From CAYUNA01 sp047629355 (lineage in GTDB: Bacteria > Bacteroidota > Bacteroidia > Chitinophagales > Saprospiraceae): a stretch of DNA of 18,579 nucleotides. Positions 8,101-17,000 of this stretch are shown here, in pieces. The stretch spans positions 1 to 18,579 of the forward strand of contig JBLHWU010000133.1 of assembly GCA_047629355.1 (NCBI GenBank), read 5' to 3'. Below the pieces are notes generated by a model that was not told the DNA's origin, searched no databases, and was given only the letters and a program-made list of their open reading frames with translations. Position 1 is the first letter of the stretch, and every line of letters starts with the position of its first letter. The translations under genes were made by a program, and so were the position numbers.

Positions 8101-8525
8101 ACACTAACATAAATATCTAACCATCCATCGGCATTAACGTCCGCCATTGTTACTCCTGTAAACCAGCGGTCATCGCTTCCTACGTTAGCTTGTTCAGTTA
8201 TGTCTTCAAATTTCAAATCACCTTTGTTTAGAAACAAGCCATTTTTGACCATATTTCCTGTAAAATAAATATCGGAAAATCCGTCATTATTCACGTCGCC
8301 AACGGCAACACCACCGCCCATATAAATATACGGATAAGTAAAATAATTGATGATGGAGTCTTCTTTTAAATCATTAGAAAACGTAATTCCACTTTCTTTC
8401 GAAGATAGACTTTTAAATATCTTGGGGAGTTCTTTTTGGCAAATTGGATTGTTATTTTTTATTTCTTTTTGGCAAGAAAAAAAAATAGAAAAAAATAGAA
8501 AAAAGGTTAGAATAAGGTATTTCAT
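5148..8525 (-). CDS. Surface lipoprotein with 7+7 FG-GAP/VCBS repeats flanking an ASPIC/UnbV domain
   Basis: A 1125-residue protein, probably exported and lipidated: a hydrophobic N-terminus ends in FFSC with Cys18 as the lipidated residue. It contains 14 calcium-binding-like DxDxDG motifs of integrin-type propeller blades. Seven lie before an ASPIC/UnbV domain (from GDVNNDG near residue 76 to DLDNDGDLE), and seven follow it (GDVNGDG to DFNNDGHLD). The central domain (about residues 517-603) has the RGFQSS...HFGLG...IHWTDG pattern. Two seven-bladed propellers are inferred. One late repeat has DFNNDQ and another DYDKNG, so not all sites may bind metal. It lies 225 bp downstream of susD on the same strand, behind a hairpin. 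Genes of this family often accompany SusC/SusD in environmental Bacteroidota. A surface binding role with SusD is inferred; no enzymatic motif is seen. Confidence 0.88.
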   Translation of the reverse strand: MKYLILTFFLFFSIFFSCQKEIKNNNPICQKELPKIFKSLSSKESGITFSNDLKEDSIINYFTYPYIYMGGGVAVGDVNNDGFSDIYFTGNMVKNGLFLNKGDLKFEDITEQANVGSDDRWFTGVTMADVNADGWLDIYVSVSGKFTTTKNQLFINQGTSENGVPTFIEEAGKRGIADAGRSTQSTFFDYDKDGDLDLYVANYPSTHFKTPNYSFKIAINKKSSEKSDRLYRNDGHGIFENVTKEAGLLNFGLSLSATVADFNEDGWEDIYVSNDFASPDFFYFNNGDGTFSEKSKETTQHTAFFGMGSDVGDFNNDGLPDLLQVDMTPADNRRNKANMASMNIAGFWEVVNRGMHYQYMQNALQLNNGIGEDGLPHFSEISRMTGMPSTDWSWAGLFADLDNDGWQDIFISNGTRRDINNKDYFNEIEKATYQEKQKQTKLGLTLNMPSEKVDNYVYKNNGDLSFQLANEDWGISYKGFSNGAAYADLDNDGDLEMIVNNIDDKVSIFENKTADLGLGNHIRIKLNGNDKNPLGLGTKILIKTKNGIQYRQQTLTRGFQSSVDPVIHFGLGEMTLIEELTIHWTDGKEQTLINTKANQTLEIDYRNAKQTTEPFRVNTSQSQWFEDVTEESKIDFKHEENNFNDYRHEILLPHTYSKNGPSLAVGDVNGDGLDDFYVGGALDAVGAIYLQNAKGKFEKGSLYPWDKDRNKEDIGATFFDADRDGDLDLYIVSGGNESKKGSVKLQDRLYLNGGKGNFEKAENALPKIGASGSIVKAADYDNDGDLDLFVGGRIVPQSYPLPAQSYILRNDGIENGAPKFTDVTENLAPYLTEAGLVTDAVWVDFNNDQKLDLVVTGEWMPITFLMNTGTEFENKTEDFGLEKTTGWWYSIAAEDFDNDGDKDLVVGNLGLNYKYQTSANESFDVYASDYDKNGKLDIVLGYYDEGVQYPVRGRQCSAEQIPAIKYKYEDYNSFADASLEDIYTQQDLAAGLHYQAWSFASVYVENKGNDAFEIHYLPNEVQLSSINGIVAEDFNNDGHLDLAIAGNLFGSEVETTRNDASYGTILSGNGKGEFTPLPYSKSGFFLGGDVKTLEKIKTPKGSALLIGNNDAALQLIQCVFDPQEL

Positions 8526-8750
8526 GATTTTTGTTTATTCATTCAAAATAGACACTTGTGTTTCAGGTTCATTATCAACTCCCTCAAACTCCCTTTGAGT
8601 TAGGTCGGTAAATATTTTAGGGTTGTACCAGTAGGTTATTTATTTCCTATTTCCTCATTTGAAAGCAAAGAGACAAGGAATTACTTCCTTGCCTCTTATT
8701 AATGTATGAAATGTTAAATGTAATTTACATGAAAATGATTCAAACTCATG
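8526..8750 (-). other. Leader between susD and the repeat-lipoprotein gene
   Basis: A 225-bp gap with no coding content. It holds the hairpin at 8669-8696 and a smaller inverted repeat (CTCAAA at 8583-8588, TTTGAG at 8594-8599). I found no convincing TTG/TAnnTTTG promoter; the nearest motif, TATTTTG on the minus strand just before the gene, is one base short. The gene may be cotranscribed from the susC promoter at reduced level. Confidence 0.4.
8669..8696 (-). terminator. Hairpin after susD (partial terminator or RNA-stabilising stem)
   Basis: On the minus strand AGAGGCAAGGAA and TTCCTTGTCTCT form a 12-bp stem with one G-U pair and a 4-nt loop (GTAA). It begins 55 nt past the susD stop. The following sequence is TTGCTTTC rather than a long T-run, so termination may be incomplete. 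A stem here could set the ratio of susC/susD to the downstream lipoprotein. The mismatch is G-U only in the minus-strand transcript, which favours that orientation. Confidence 0.6.
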
Positions 8751-10451
8751 TTAATACCCTGAATTCTGTTTCAAAATATCTGCGCCTATCAAATCAATTT
8801 CATTTTGAGGAATAGGCAAATATTCATCTTTGTTAGCTTCGAAGGTCGCACTTGAAAAAGGAGAAGATAATTTAGGATTTTCATATCCCAAATAATCATT
8901 TATTGCACTTGCTGCAATTCCCCAACGTACCAAATCATATAAACGGTGACCTTCACCAGAAAGCTCTAATTTTCGCTCAAAACGAACCGCATTTATTGCT
9001 TCCGTTTGATTAGCGAATGAAGAATAGGATTCAATGACATAATTTGCATCGACATCCGTAAGCGCAGAAGCTTTTGCACGTTCTCGCACTATATTTACGA
9101 AGTCTTTAGCTGCATCAAGATTTCCTAATTCTGCTTCACATTCTGCTGCCATCAACAATACATCTGCAAAACGAATAACAGTATAATTTACAGCAGTATA
9201 ACCTGGAGTCCAAGAACTTCCATCGTTTTCAGTACCGATACCTGCTTGGTAATAGATGAATTTTTTAGGTGCATAAGGACCTGCATAAGGTTGGTCCCGA
9301 ATCCAGTTGAAACCAGGGTGATTGCCCCAATCCAAATAAGGAATACCTCTTCGACCAATAGAATGGTCTAATCTTGGGTCTAAGTTACCTGCATCTAAGG
9401 TGAAAGCATCCTCACTCAACATGCCCTGATCCGTTGCTAATTCGTTAGCAGCGTCATTGTAAGAACCGTCAAGTAATGGCAACCCGCTTGCATTTGTTCG
9501 GAATGAATTAGCCAATTCAAAACTTGGCTGAAAAAATCCACAACAGCCACCTGGAGCACCAGGACCGTTAGGAAAGTTCAAAACTAAAGCTGCGTTTGCG
9601 TTATTAATATCGCCAGTTCCTGCTGCTGCTTGCACTGCAAAAACAGATTCCATACTATTATCATTTGGAGAACGGAAAGCATCTGCATAGTTAGGGTTCA
9701 ATCCATAAGGTTGACCGTTAGCAGTTACACCACTTGCAATTACAGCATCAAAAATAACTTTTGCTTCTGCATGTTTTCCTTGAAATAAAAGTACTTTTCC
9801 TAAATAAGCACCAGCGGCCCATTTGTTAGCACGACCTGCTTCTCCTTGAGTTTCCGGTAAATTATCATAAGCAAATTGGAAATCTATTTCAATAGCATCG
9901 AAAAGGTTTTTATCATTTCCAATAGGTGCTACCTCATCCCAATTTTCATCTACATAAGGTGTATTATTGAAATTTCTTTTCAAATCAAAATAATAGTGTC
10001 CTCTTAAGAATCGAGCTTCCGCAGAAATTCTGGTCTTGTCTTGCTCCGAAACATCCTCTTGTGCAACAGCAACCAATTTTAAAACAGCATTCGCACGAGC
10101 GACACCCTCATAAGTTGCTCTGTATTTTTCAAAAACAGAACCGTTATTGGTTTGAGCAGAATAAGCCTGAATTTCATTTACCTGAGATTGATCTCCTGCA
10201 TTTGTACCTTTATTCGCTTCTCCGCCTCGAATACTTCCCCAAAGCCAATTAGAAGCATCTGAAAAGAAGCCTGAACGACCCAAAAGCATACTGTATGCTC
10301 CAATCAACGTACCTTCCAAACCTGCTGTTGTGGAAAGCTCAGTTGAACTAAGCGACCCCGTAGGAGGTACCTCTAAAAAACTGTCTTTACAAGACGTAAC
10401 AAAAATTGCTACCACCATGACAGTTAAAATAAGTATTTTTATATTTTTCAT
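8751..10451 (-). CDS. susD: RagB/SusD family nutrient-uptake outer-membrane lipoprotein
   Basis: A 566-residue surface lipoprotein that would bind an oligomeric nutrient and cap the SusC channel. The signal peptide ends in VTSC, with Cys21 lipidated, followed by the family hallmark KDSFLEVPPTG. Helical TPR-like units follow (for example ARANAVLKLV and EARFLRGHYYFDLKR). The C-terminal RagB/SusD domain contains RFADVLLMAAECEAELGN, RFERKLELSGEGHRLYDLVRWG and the typical ending YLPIPQNEIDLIG...NSGY. Length is normal for the family. A vicinal Cys pair (GGCCGFFQPS, about residues 302-303) lies in the region facing the ligand, and I recall it from a subset of environmental SusD proteins. The gene lies 104 bp after susC on the same strand, so cotranscription is likely. 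The substrate cannot be read from the sequence. The symbol is a family name, not proof of starch use. Confidence 0.95.
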   Translation of the reverse strand: MKNIKILILTVMVVAIFVTSCKDSFLEVPPTGSLSSTELSTTAGLEGTLIGAYSMLLGRSGFFSDASNWLWGSIRGGEANKGTNAGDQSQVNEIQAYSAQTNNGSVFEKYRATYEGVARANAVLKLVAVAQEDVSEQDKTRISAEARFLRGHYYFDLKRNFNNTPYVDENWDEVAPIGNDKNLFDAIEIDFQFAYDNLPETQGEAGRANKWAAGAYLGKVLLFQGKHAEAKVIFDAVIASGVTANGQPYGLNPNYADAFRSPNDNSMESVFAVQAAAGTGDINNANAALVLNFPNGPGAPGGCCGFFQPSFELANSFRTNASGLPLLDGSYNDAANELATDQGMLSEDAFTLDAGNLDPRLDHSIGRRGIPYLDWGNHPGFNWIRDQPYAGPYAPKKFIYYQAGIGTENDGSSWTPGYTAVNYTVIRFADVLLMAAECEAELGNLDAAKDFVNIVRERAKASALTDVDANYVIESYSSFANQTEAINAVRFERKLELSGEGHRLYDLVRWGIAASAINDYLGYENPKLSSPFSSATFEANKDEYLPIPQNEIDLIGADILKQNSGY

Positions 10452-10555
10452 TATTTTATTTTATATTTTAAACAAAACTAAATTGTTGATAATTTAATCT
10501 ATTGTAAATATGTTTTTCCATAAAACTTACTCACAAATTCAATGATTAAATATTT

Positions 10556-13500
10556 TTAAAACCCAACATTAACACCAAAAACCCAACTACGAGTAATCGG
10601 ATAGTTTCCTAAATCAACACCAAAATTAGTATCAGCGGCACCACCAACGCTTGGGTCTAAGCCACTGTATTTAGTAAGGGTGAAAAGGTTATTTACAGAA
10701 GCAAATACTTTAAATTTTGACATTTTCAAATCTCCCAATAAAGATTTTGGTAAGTGGTAACCGATTGTTAAATTTTGCAAACGGAAATAAGAACCATCCT
10801 CTACATAGTAAGAATTAGACTGGGTATTTGTACTAAAGTTTGAGGTATTTTCAAACAATGGAGTATCTCCAGTTGGATTATCAAAAGTCCAAGAATCCTT
10901 CACATTTTCGCCAATAGCCGCACCTGGGAATAATGGGTAAAAATCTGTAAATACTTTTGAGACATTGTAAATTTCATTGCCAATAGAAGCGAAAGAATAG
11001 ACCTCCATTTCCCAATTTCTATAATTCAATTTTACGGTCAAACCTCCAGTGAAATCCGGAACTGGATTTCCTAAAGTAGTACGGTCTGCCAAGTCAATTA
11101 TATTATCCGGTACTCCTGTAAGATTCCCATTTTCATCATAACTATCGATGTCCTTGAAGCGGAAACGTCCCGGTGCAGCACCTTCTTGCTCAGCAGCACC
11201 ATTAACCTCTGCGTCATTAGCAAATATGCCTTCAACTTCATAGCCATAGAAAGCAGAAATTGGTTGCCCAACTTGATTCAGGATAGGTGTAATTCCACGG
11301 TAATTATTACTTCGGTTAGGTAAATTGTCAATACCTGGTGCTAATTCCACGATTTTATTCTGCAAGAAACCTCCGACGATACCAATTTCATAACGCAATT
11401 CGCCTTTACGGTTTTTGTGTGTAATCTGAATATCAACTCCTTTATTTTCCATTTTACCAATATTCACAGAAGGAGCGCTCGCAAAACCACCAGCTTGCAC
11501 GGTTACAGGTAATTGGAACAGAAGATCTTCTGTTTCTTTCCTCCAGAGTTCTACTCCAACATCCCATTTGCCATCAAACAGAATTGCATCAATACCTATA
11601 TTTTGAGTAATTGCTTTTTCCCATTTTGCTAAAGGATTACCAATTCGAGTACGGTAAAATCCTTGCGCAGCACTAGTGTTTGTACCATTAATGTCATAGC
11701 TCGATGCGCCTATACTTGTACCGAAAAGGCTAAATTGATTATTAGGATCAACATTATTAGAGTTACCCATGATACCATAACCTCCACGCAATTTCAAATC
11801 ATCAATGAAAGATATATCCTTCATGAAATCTTCTGACGAAAGACGCCAAGCAGCAGAAAATGCAGGAAAAACACCATAGCGGTCTTCAGCTCCGAATCGA
11901 GAAGAACCGTCACGTCTTACCACTGCGGATACAATATATTTATCATTTAGGTCATAATTAACTCTTCCAAAATAGGAAGCGAAATTGACCCCATCCGTGT
12001 GACCTCCATTAACAACAGTGGAACCCACTGTAGATAATCCAACAAAGTCAATATTTTGAGAAAATGGATTGATACCTGAACCTGACATACTCCGTGATGA
12101 ACCAGTGTTAAGTGCTTCTTGTCCAACTAAAAGACTAACGGTACTAGTTCCGAATGATTTTTTATAGCTCAAAGTATTGGTCAAAACCCAAGAAGTTACA
12201 ACGCTTGAATTTTGTGAGTAACCAAATGAAGAATTGTTTTCCTGATTTTCGTAAGTTCTTCTTGAATAAGCACGAGAGTTGAAAGACTGAAACCTTCCTC
12301 CAAAACTGGTACGAGCTACCAAGTTTTTAATTGGTTCAAACTCAAGATAAGTATTACCGAAAGTCTCTACTCCAAATGCTCGGTCATTTTGTGCACCATC
12401 TAAGACAGCCACAGGATTCGCTGGGTTATTAAAACCTGGAGCCGCTGTTCCTGCATAACCACCAAATTCATCATAAACAGGAATGATTGGAGACATTCTA
12501 GATGCTGATAAAACGATGTTTTCATCATCAGAAGATCCGCTTCCTCCACCATCTCCTAACAAAACTCTGGCAGAACGGTAAGTCATTTGAACATTTTGAC
12601 CAATTCGTAGAGTAGGAAATAAATCAAATTCTGTGTTTACTCGCATATTGTACCGAGAAAATTTCTGGTGCTTAACAATCCCTTCTTGTTCTTGCATTCC
12701 TAAGCCTACATAAAAACGGCTTCGCTCTCCACCACCAGAAAAACCAAGATTGTGACGAACCAATAACGCGTTTCGAGTAATCGCATCATACCAGTCAGTA
12801 CCTGCTTGGTTCGCTTTGACCACTTGATAAATAGGCCCAGCTTCCGGGTCCACATTATATGAGTCAACATGGTCAGCCAAATTAACAGTGCCAGTTACGC
12901 CTGATGCACCACCTACTAAAAGATAGTCAGGGATAACAGGAGTCGAACCTTGACCATATTGTCGGTGGTCAAATTCAGGATCTTGTCCTTCTTGTTGAGC
13001 AGCATTTCGAATCGCAGCCCAAGTCCAATCTGCTTGTTCTTGAGGGTTCAATACCGCTGGACCATTACCAGGAGTCGTAACGCCCACCATGCCATCATAA
13101 GTAATTTTTACCCCTTTGGTGTTTCGCTTTCCTTTTTTAGTGGTGTAAATAATTACTCCACTGGCAGCACGCGCACCATAAATGGAGGCAGCCGTAGCAT
13201 CTTTCAAAACTGTTGTGGTCTCAATGTCATCGGGAGATAGAAAATTAATGTCTCCTACCGGTACTCCATCTACAACATAAAGAGGTGCATTTCCACCTAA
13301 AGCTCCAAAACCTCTCACCCTTACTTGGCTAGCAGTACCTGGCTGTCCGTTCGTAATTACCGTAACTCCTGCAACTCGACCTTGCAATTGTTGCTCAACG
13401 TTACCCGATGGAGAGACTTGTAAATCTCTCGCAGCAACGGTAGATACTGACCCCGCGGTTTTTCGCCGTGAATCAACTGAATACCCCGTTACGACTATCT

Positions 13501-13813
13501 CGTCTAGTCCAATCCCAGAATCCAACACAACATTAACTGGAGATGTTACATCTCCAATCGTTATATCTTCGGTAGTAAAGCCCGTATAAGAAACGGACAA
13601 AACATCACCAGCATTAGCGGAAATTGTAAAAGTTCCATCTATGTCCGTAACAGTTCCTGTGGAAGTACCTTTTACAAAAACTGTCGCTCCAATCAAAGGC
13701 ATATCGCCATCTGATACATTACCTGATACCTGCGATTGCGCCATAAGTTGAACCGAAAATAGTCCAGCAATCAACATCATCAGGATTTTAAACTTGTTAA
13801 GTTTCAAATTCAT
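10556..13813 (-). CDS. susC: SusC/RagA family TonB-linked outer-membrane transporter
   Basis: A 1085-residue TonB-dependent transporter importing a ligand delivered by SusD. The signal peptide ends in LMAQ (cleavage after about residue 25). A carboxypeptidase-regulatory-like domain (about 28-98, SQVSGNVSDGDMPLIGATVFVKGT) is followed by the SusC TonB-box region DEIVVTGY (104-111). The plug (about 118-230) contains VRVRGFGALGGNAPLYVVDGVP and the SIYGARAASGVIIYTTKKG motif. The rest is a 22-strand barrel by family rule, with internal SSRFG and DLKLRGGYGIMGNS signatures and a C-terminal aromatic residue (GVNVGF) typical of barrel insertion. There is no N-terminal STN domain, so direct signalling to an anti-sigma factor is not expected. 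This fits control by the divergent hybrid regulator. It is the first gene of the minus-strand group, with a candidate promoter at 13901-13933. Confidence 0.96.
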   Translation of the reverse strand: MNLKLNKFKILMMLIAGLFSVQLMAQSQVSGNVSDGDMPLIGATVFVKGTSTGTVTDIDGTFTISANAGDVLSVSYTGFTTEDITIGDVTSPVNVVLDSGIGLDEIVVTGYSVDSRRKTAGSVSTVAARDLQVSPSGNVEQQLQGRVAGVTVITNGQPGTASQVRVRGFGALGGNAPLYVVDGVPVGDINFLSPDDIETTTVLKDATAASIYGARAASGVIIYTTKKGKRNTKGVKITYDGMVGVTTPGNGPAVLNPQEQADWTWAAIRNAAQQEGQDPEFDHRQYGQGSTPVIPDYLLVGGASGVTGTVNLADHVDSYNVDPEAGPIYQVVKANQAGTDWYDAITRNALLVRHNLGFSGGGERSRFYVGLGMQEQEGIVKHQKFSRYNMRVNTEFDLFPTLRIGQNVQMTYRSARVLLGDGGGSGSSDDENIVLSASRMSPIIPVYDEFGGYAGTAAPGFNNPANPVAVLDGAQNDRAFGVETFGNTYLEFEPIKNLVARTSFGGRFQSFNSRAYSRRTYENQENNSSFGYSQNSSVVTSWVLTNTLSYKKSFGTSTVSLLVGQEALNTGSSRSMSGSGINPFSQNIDFVGLSTVGSTVVNGGHTDGVNFASYFGRVNYDLNDKYIVSAVVRRDGSSRFGAEDRYGVFPAFSAAWRLSSEDFMKDISFIDDLKLRGGYGIMGNSNNVDPNNQFSLFGTSIGASSYDINGTNTSAAQGFYRTRIGNPLAKWEKAITQNIGIDAILFDGKWDVGVELWRKETEDLLFQLPVTVQAGGFASAPSVNIGKMENKGVDIQITHKNRKGELRYEIGIVGGFLQNKIVELAPGIDNLPNRSNNYRGITPILNQVGQPISAFYGYEVEGIFANDAEVNGAAEQEGAAPGRFRFKDIDSYDENGNLTGVPDNIIDLADRTTLGNPVPDFTGGLTVKLNYRNWEMEVYSFASIGNEIYNVSKVFTDFYPLFPGAAIGENVKDSWTFDNPTGDTPLFENTSNFSTNTQSNSYYVEDGSYFRLQNLTIGYHLPKSLLGDLKMSKFKVFASVNNLFTLTKYSGLDPSVGGAADTNFGVDLGNYPITRSWVFGVNVGF

Positions 13814-13900
13814 AATTCGTTTTTTTTGATAAAAAACCTGTGTGAGAATAAATTTTAGTGGCTACCCCAAATCCTGAAACTTGTAATAACCTATCAGAAA

Positions 13901-13933
13901 CAAAAGTATCGCTAAGGTTTTGGGAGCACCAAT
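13901..13933 (-). promoter_or_regulatory. Candidate promoter of the susC-susD group
   Basis: The minus strand shows ATTG at 13933-13930 and TACTTTTG at 13908-13901, separated by 21 nt. This matches the Bacteroidota primary-sigma pattern TTG / TAnnTTTG with 17-23 nt spacing, with the -7 element perfect. Transcription would begin near 13894, giving a leader of about 80 nt. It is inferred from motif match only. Confidence 0.55.
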
Positions 13934-13987
13934 GGTAAACAATTCAAATCAGAAGGGTAAATGTTGCAGATGTACGAATTATGAGCA

Positions 13988-14015
13988 TTTGTTTATCAGA
14001 TAATGAGTAACTTTA
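13988..14015 (+). promoter_or_regulatory. Candidate promoter of the hybrid regulator gene
   Basis: TTTG at 13988-13991 and TAACTTTA at 14008-14015, spaced by 16 nt, resemble the Bacteroidota TTTG / TAnnTTTG pattern with one mismatch in the -7 element. The leader would be about 30-45 nt. It is weaker than the opposing promoter, which fits low constitutive expression of a sensor. Confidence 0.4.
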
Positions 14016-14054
14016 GGATTAAAACCTTATTTTAAATTAAATACTTTATAAAAA

Positions 14055-17000
14055 TTGAGACTGGCTGTGAAATATAAAATTTTACAATTAGCATTTATTC
14101 TTTTATGTGCTTTGACGGGTCAATGTCAAGACTTAAAATTCTACACCCCACCCGGAAATGTTTCTCAAAACTCAATTGCAGATATTCATCAGGATAAGAA
14201 TGGTTTTCTTTGGTTTGCCACTCGCCACGGAGCCAACCGATATAATGGTTTAGAATTCAAAAATTTTTTATCTGAACAAGATAACCAAAACGGCTTGCGG
14301 AACAATACGACTAACTGCTTTTTATCTGACCCTGAAGGAAATGTCTGGATAGGCACCTTAGGTGGAGGTATTGTTGTTTTTGATATTAAAACCCATTCTT
14401 TCAGCCCGAAATATAAAGAAATTCTTGAAAATTTAAATCATGCCCATATTAATTCCTTATTTATGGACAGCCACGAAAACATCTGGATTGGAACGGCCAG
14501 CAATGGTTTGAAATGTTTAAAAAAAGGAAGCGATAAATTAAGGCATTTTACTTCAAATGATGTTACAGATATTATAGAAGATGAAAATGGAAATATTCTA
14601 ATTTCTTCCCGAGGAGGTGGACTTAGTTTTTATAATCCAGAGAAGGATTTTTTTAATTTTTTTAATGCGAAAAATATTCCCTTTTTAAATAGTGATAATG
14701 TAATTCGTTGTTTATATAAAGGAATAAGTGGAATAATTTGGATTGGAACAAATCGAGGGGTTTTAAAGCTAAGTTCAGATTCATTCGGAAATCCAATTTT
14801 TGATAAATTGAAATTAAATGACCCCTTTTTAAATGAATATCTTTCAGGTGTAGTTATTCAATGTATTCTTGAGGATTCACAATCAAGACTTTGGATTGGT
14901 ACGGAGAATAAAGGTATGATTTTATATGATTTAAAACAACAGAAAGCAACTAAATATCAATATGACTTACAAGGGCGATACAATATAAAAAGTAATTCGA
15001 TTTGGTCGATTTTTGAAGATAGGGATGGTACAGTTTGGATTGGGACTTATAAAAATGGTATTAAGAAAGTTAACCCGAGAGAACAGAAATTCCAACAAAT
15101 TCTGGCGAGTTCTGATACAAAATTTTATGTAAGCTATGGTCTAATTAGTTCATTTGCAGCTGGTGACGACGAAAATTTATGGGTTGGAACAGATGGCGGC
15201 GGACTGAATTATATTAAAAGAGATGAAAAATTCAATATTAAAGAGATTCAACACCCTCCTTTCCCCGGCTTAGAGAGTAATGCAATTGTCTCTTTGCTGA
15301 ATGATAAAAATGGTAGATTATGGGTGGGCACATGGGGTAAAGGAATTTATATAAAAGAGAAAGGCGAGCAAATCTTTAAGCAATTTGTTGCTAATACTCA
15401 AAATTCAAAAACATTAGGAAAAGACATCATGTCGCTTTATGAGGCACCAAGCGGAAATATTTGGATTTGCCGATACCGAGATGGGCTTGATTTATATGTC
15501 CCAGATAAAGGCAAATATTATCAATTTAAAGCCTCTGCTAACGCTAACTCAATTTCAAGTCAAAATATTATTTCGGTGGTGGAGGATGGTAAGGGTGGAA
15601 TTTGGGTAGGCTCTGCGGACAGAGGGATTGACCGATTTCGATTAAATGAGAACTATGAAATTGTTGATTTAAAGAATTTTTCTTTTTCTGATATTGGTCA
15701 AACTCAGTCTTCGCAAAATGAAATCACTAATTTATACATCGACGCTCGAAATACATTGTGGGCAGGTACGGAAGGCAATGGGCTTAAAAAATATAATTCT
15801 AAAGACGAAAAATTTACATATATCACAAAGAAAGACGGGTTGCCCAGCAATATTATCTATGGACTTTTGGATGATGGCGAAAAGCTTTGGGTCAGCACAG
15901 GCTTAGGATTAGCCTCGATAAGTTTTGATAAATCTGAAATTCACACTTATGATATTAGTGACGGCTTGCAATCAAATGAATTTACAAAATCATCCTGTTA
16001 TAAGACAAAAGAAGGCATCTTGTTTTTTGGAGGCACTAATGGGTTTAACTATTTCAACCCAAAAAACATCAAATATAACCCTCTAATTCCTGATGTCTTC
16101 ATTACTGATATTTCTATCCAACATGACAATGAAAAAGCTAAAAACAATGTCAGTTTAAAATACCAACTTTCTCTCGGAGAGGTGATATTAAAAGCAGAAC
16201 AAAATAATTTAGATTTTGAATTTGCGGCATTAAACTATACGCATTCTAGCAAAAATACCTATTCCTATATTTTGGAAAATTATAACAATGAATGGATAAG
16301 TGTTCAAAATATGACTACTGCTTCCTATTCAAATATTCCGCCGGGAAGGTATGTTTTTAAAATAAAAGCCTCCAATAATGATGACGTTTGGAATCCAAAT
16401 CCTGCAATTTTAAAACTGAATATTCTTTATCCTTGGTATCAAACAAATTTAGCTTATTTCACCTATTTTCTGTTATTCATATTTTTTTTAACTGTTATTT
16501 ATTATAGTATTATCAATCGAGAAAGACTTAAAAGCGAACTGAAGTTTGAGTCTATGGAACGAACAAGAATGGAAGAATTAAGTAAAGTGAAATCTCGGTT
16601 TTTCGCTAATATTTCACATGAATTCAAAACGCCGCTCACCTTAATTATTAGTCCTTTAAAAGCCATTCAAAAAAGATTAGAAAAGGACGAAAACAAAAAT
16701 CAGGTGAACATTATGCTGAGAAATTCGGAGCGTTTACTGGTTTTAATTAATCAAATTCTAGCACTTTCAAAATTAGAATCAGGCACGGAAAAGTTGAAAG
16801 CTTCCAAAGTAAACATTGTGGAATTCGCAGAAGAAATAACGGATAATTTTCATAATTATGCCGAAGAACAATTCATCACTTTTGAAGTGGAAATCCCAAC
16901 AGAACCTATTAATGTATATGTTGAAAAAGACAAAATGGAGAAGGTTTTGATTAATCTAATTTCAAATGCCTTCAAGTTTACACCAGAATTCGGGCGCATC

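Larger units (their letters stand above)
13814..14054. promoter_or_regulatory. Divergent regulatory region between susC and the hybrid regulator gene
   Basis: 241 bp without genes. It holds one candidate Bacteroidota-type promoter in each direction and should contain the binding site for the AraC-type output domain of the regulator. I could not pick out a convincing direct repeat as that site. Confidence 0.6.

Noticed and set aside
7818..8120. 100-codon plus-strand open frame inside the repeat lipoprotein gene
   Set aside because: Antisense shadow of a gene with strong repeat and motif evidence on the minus strand.
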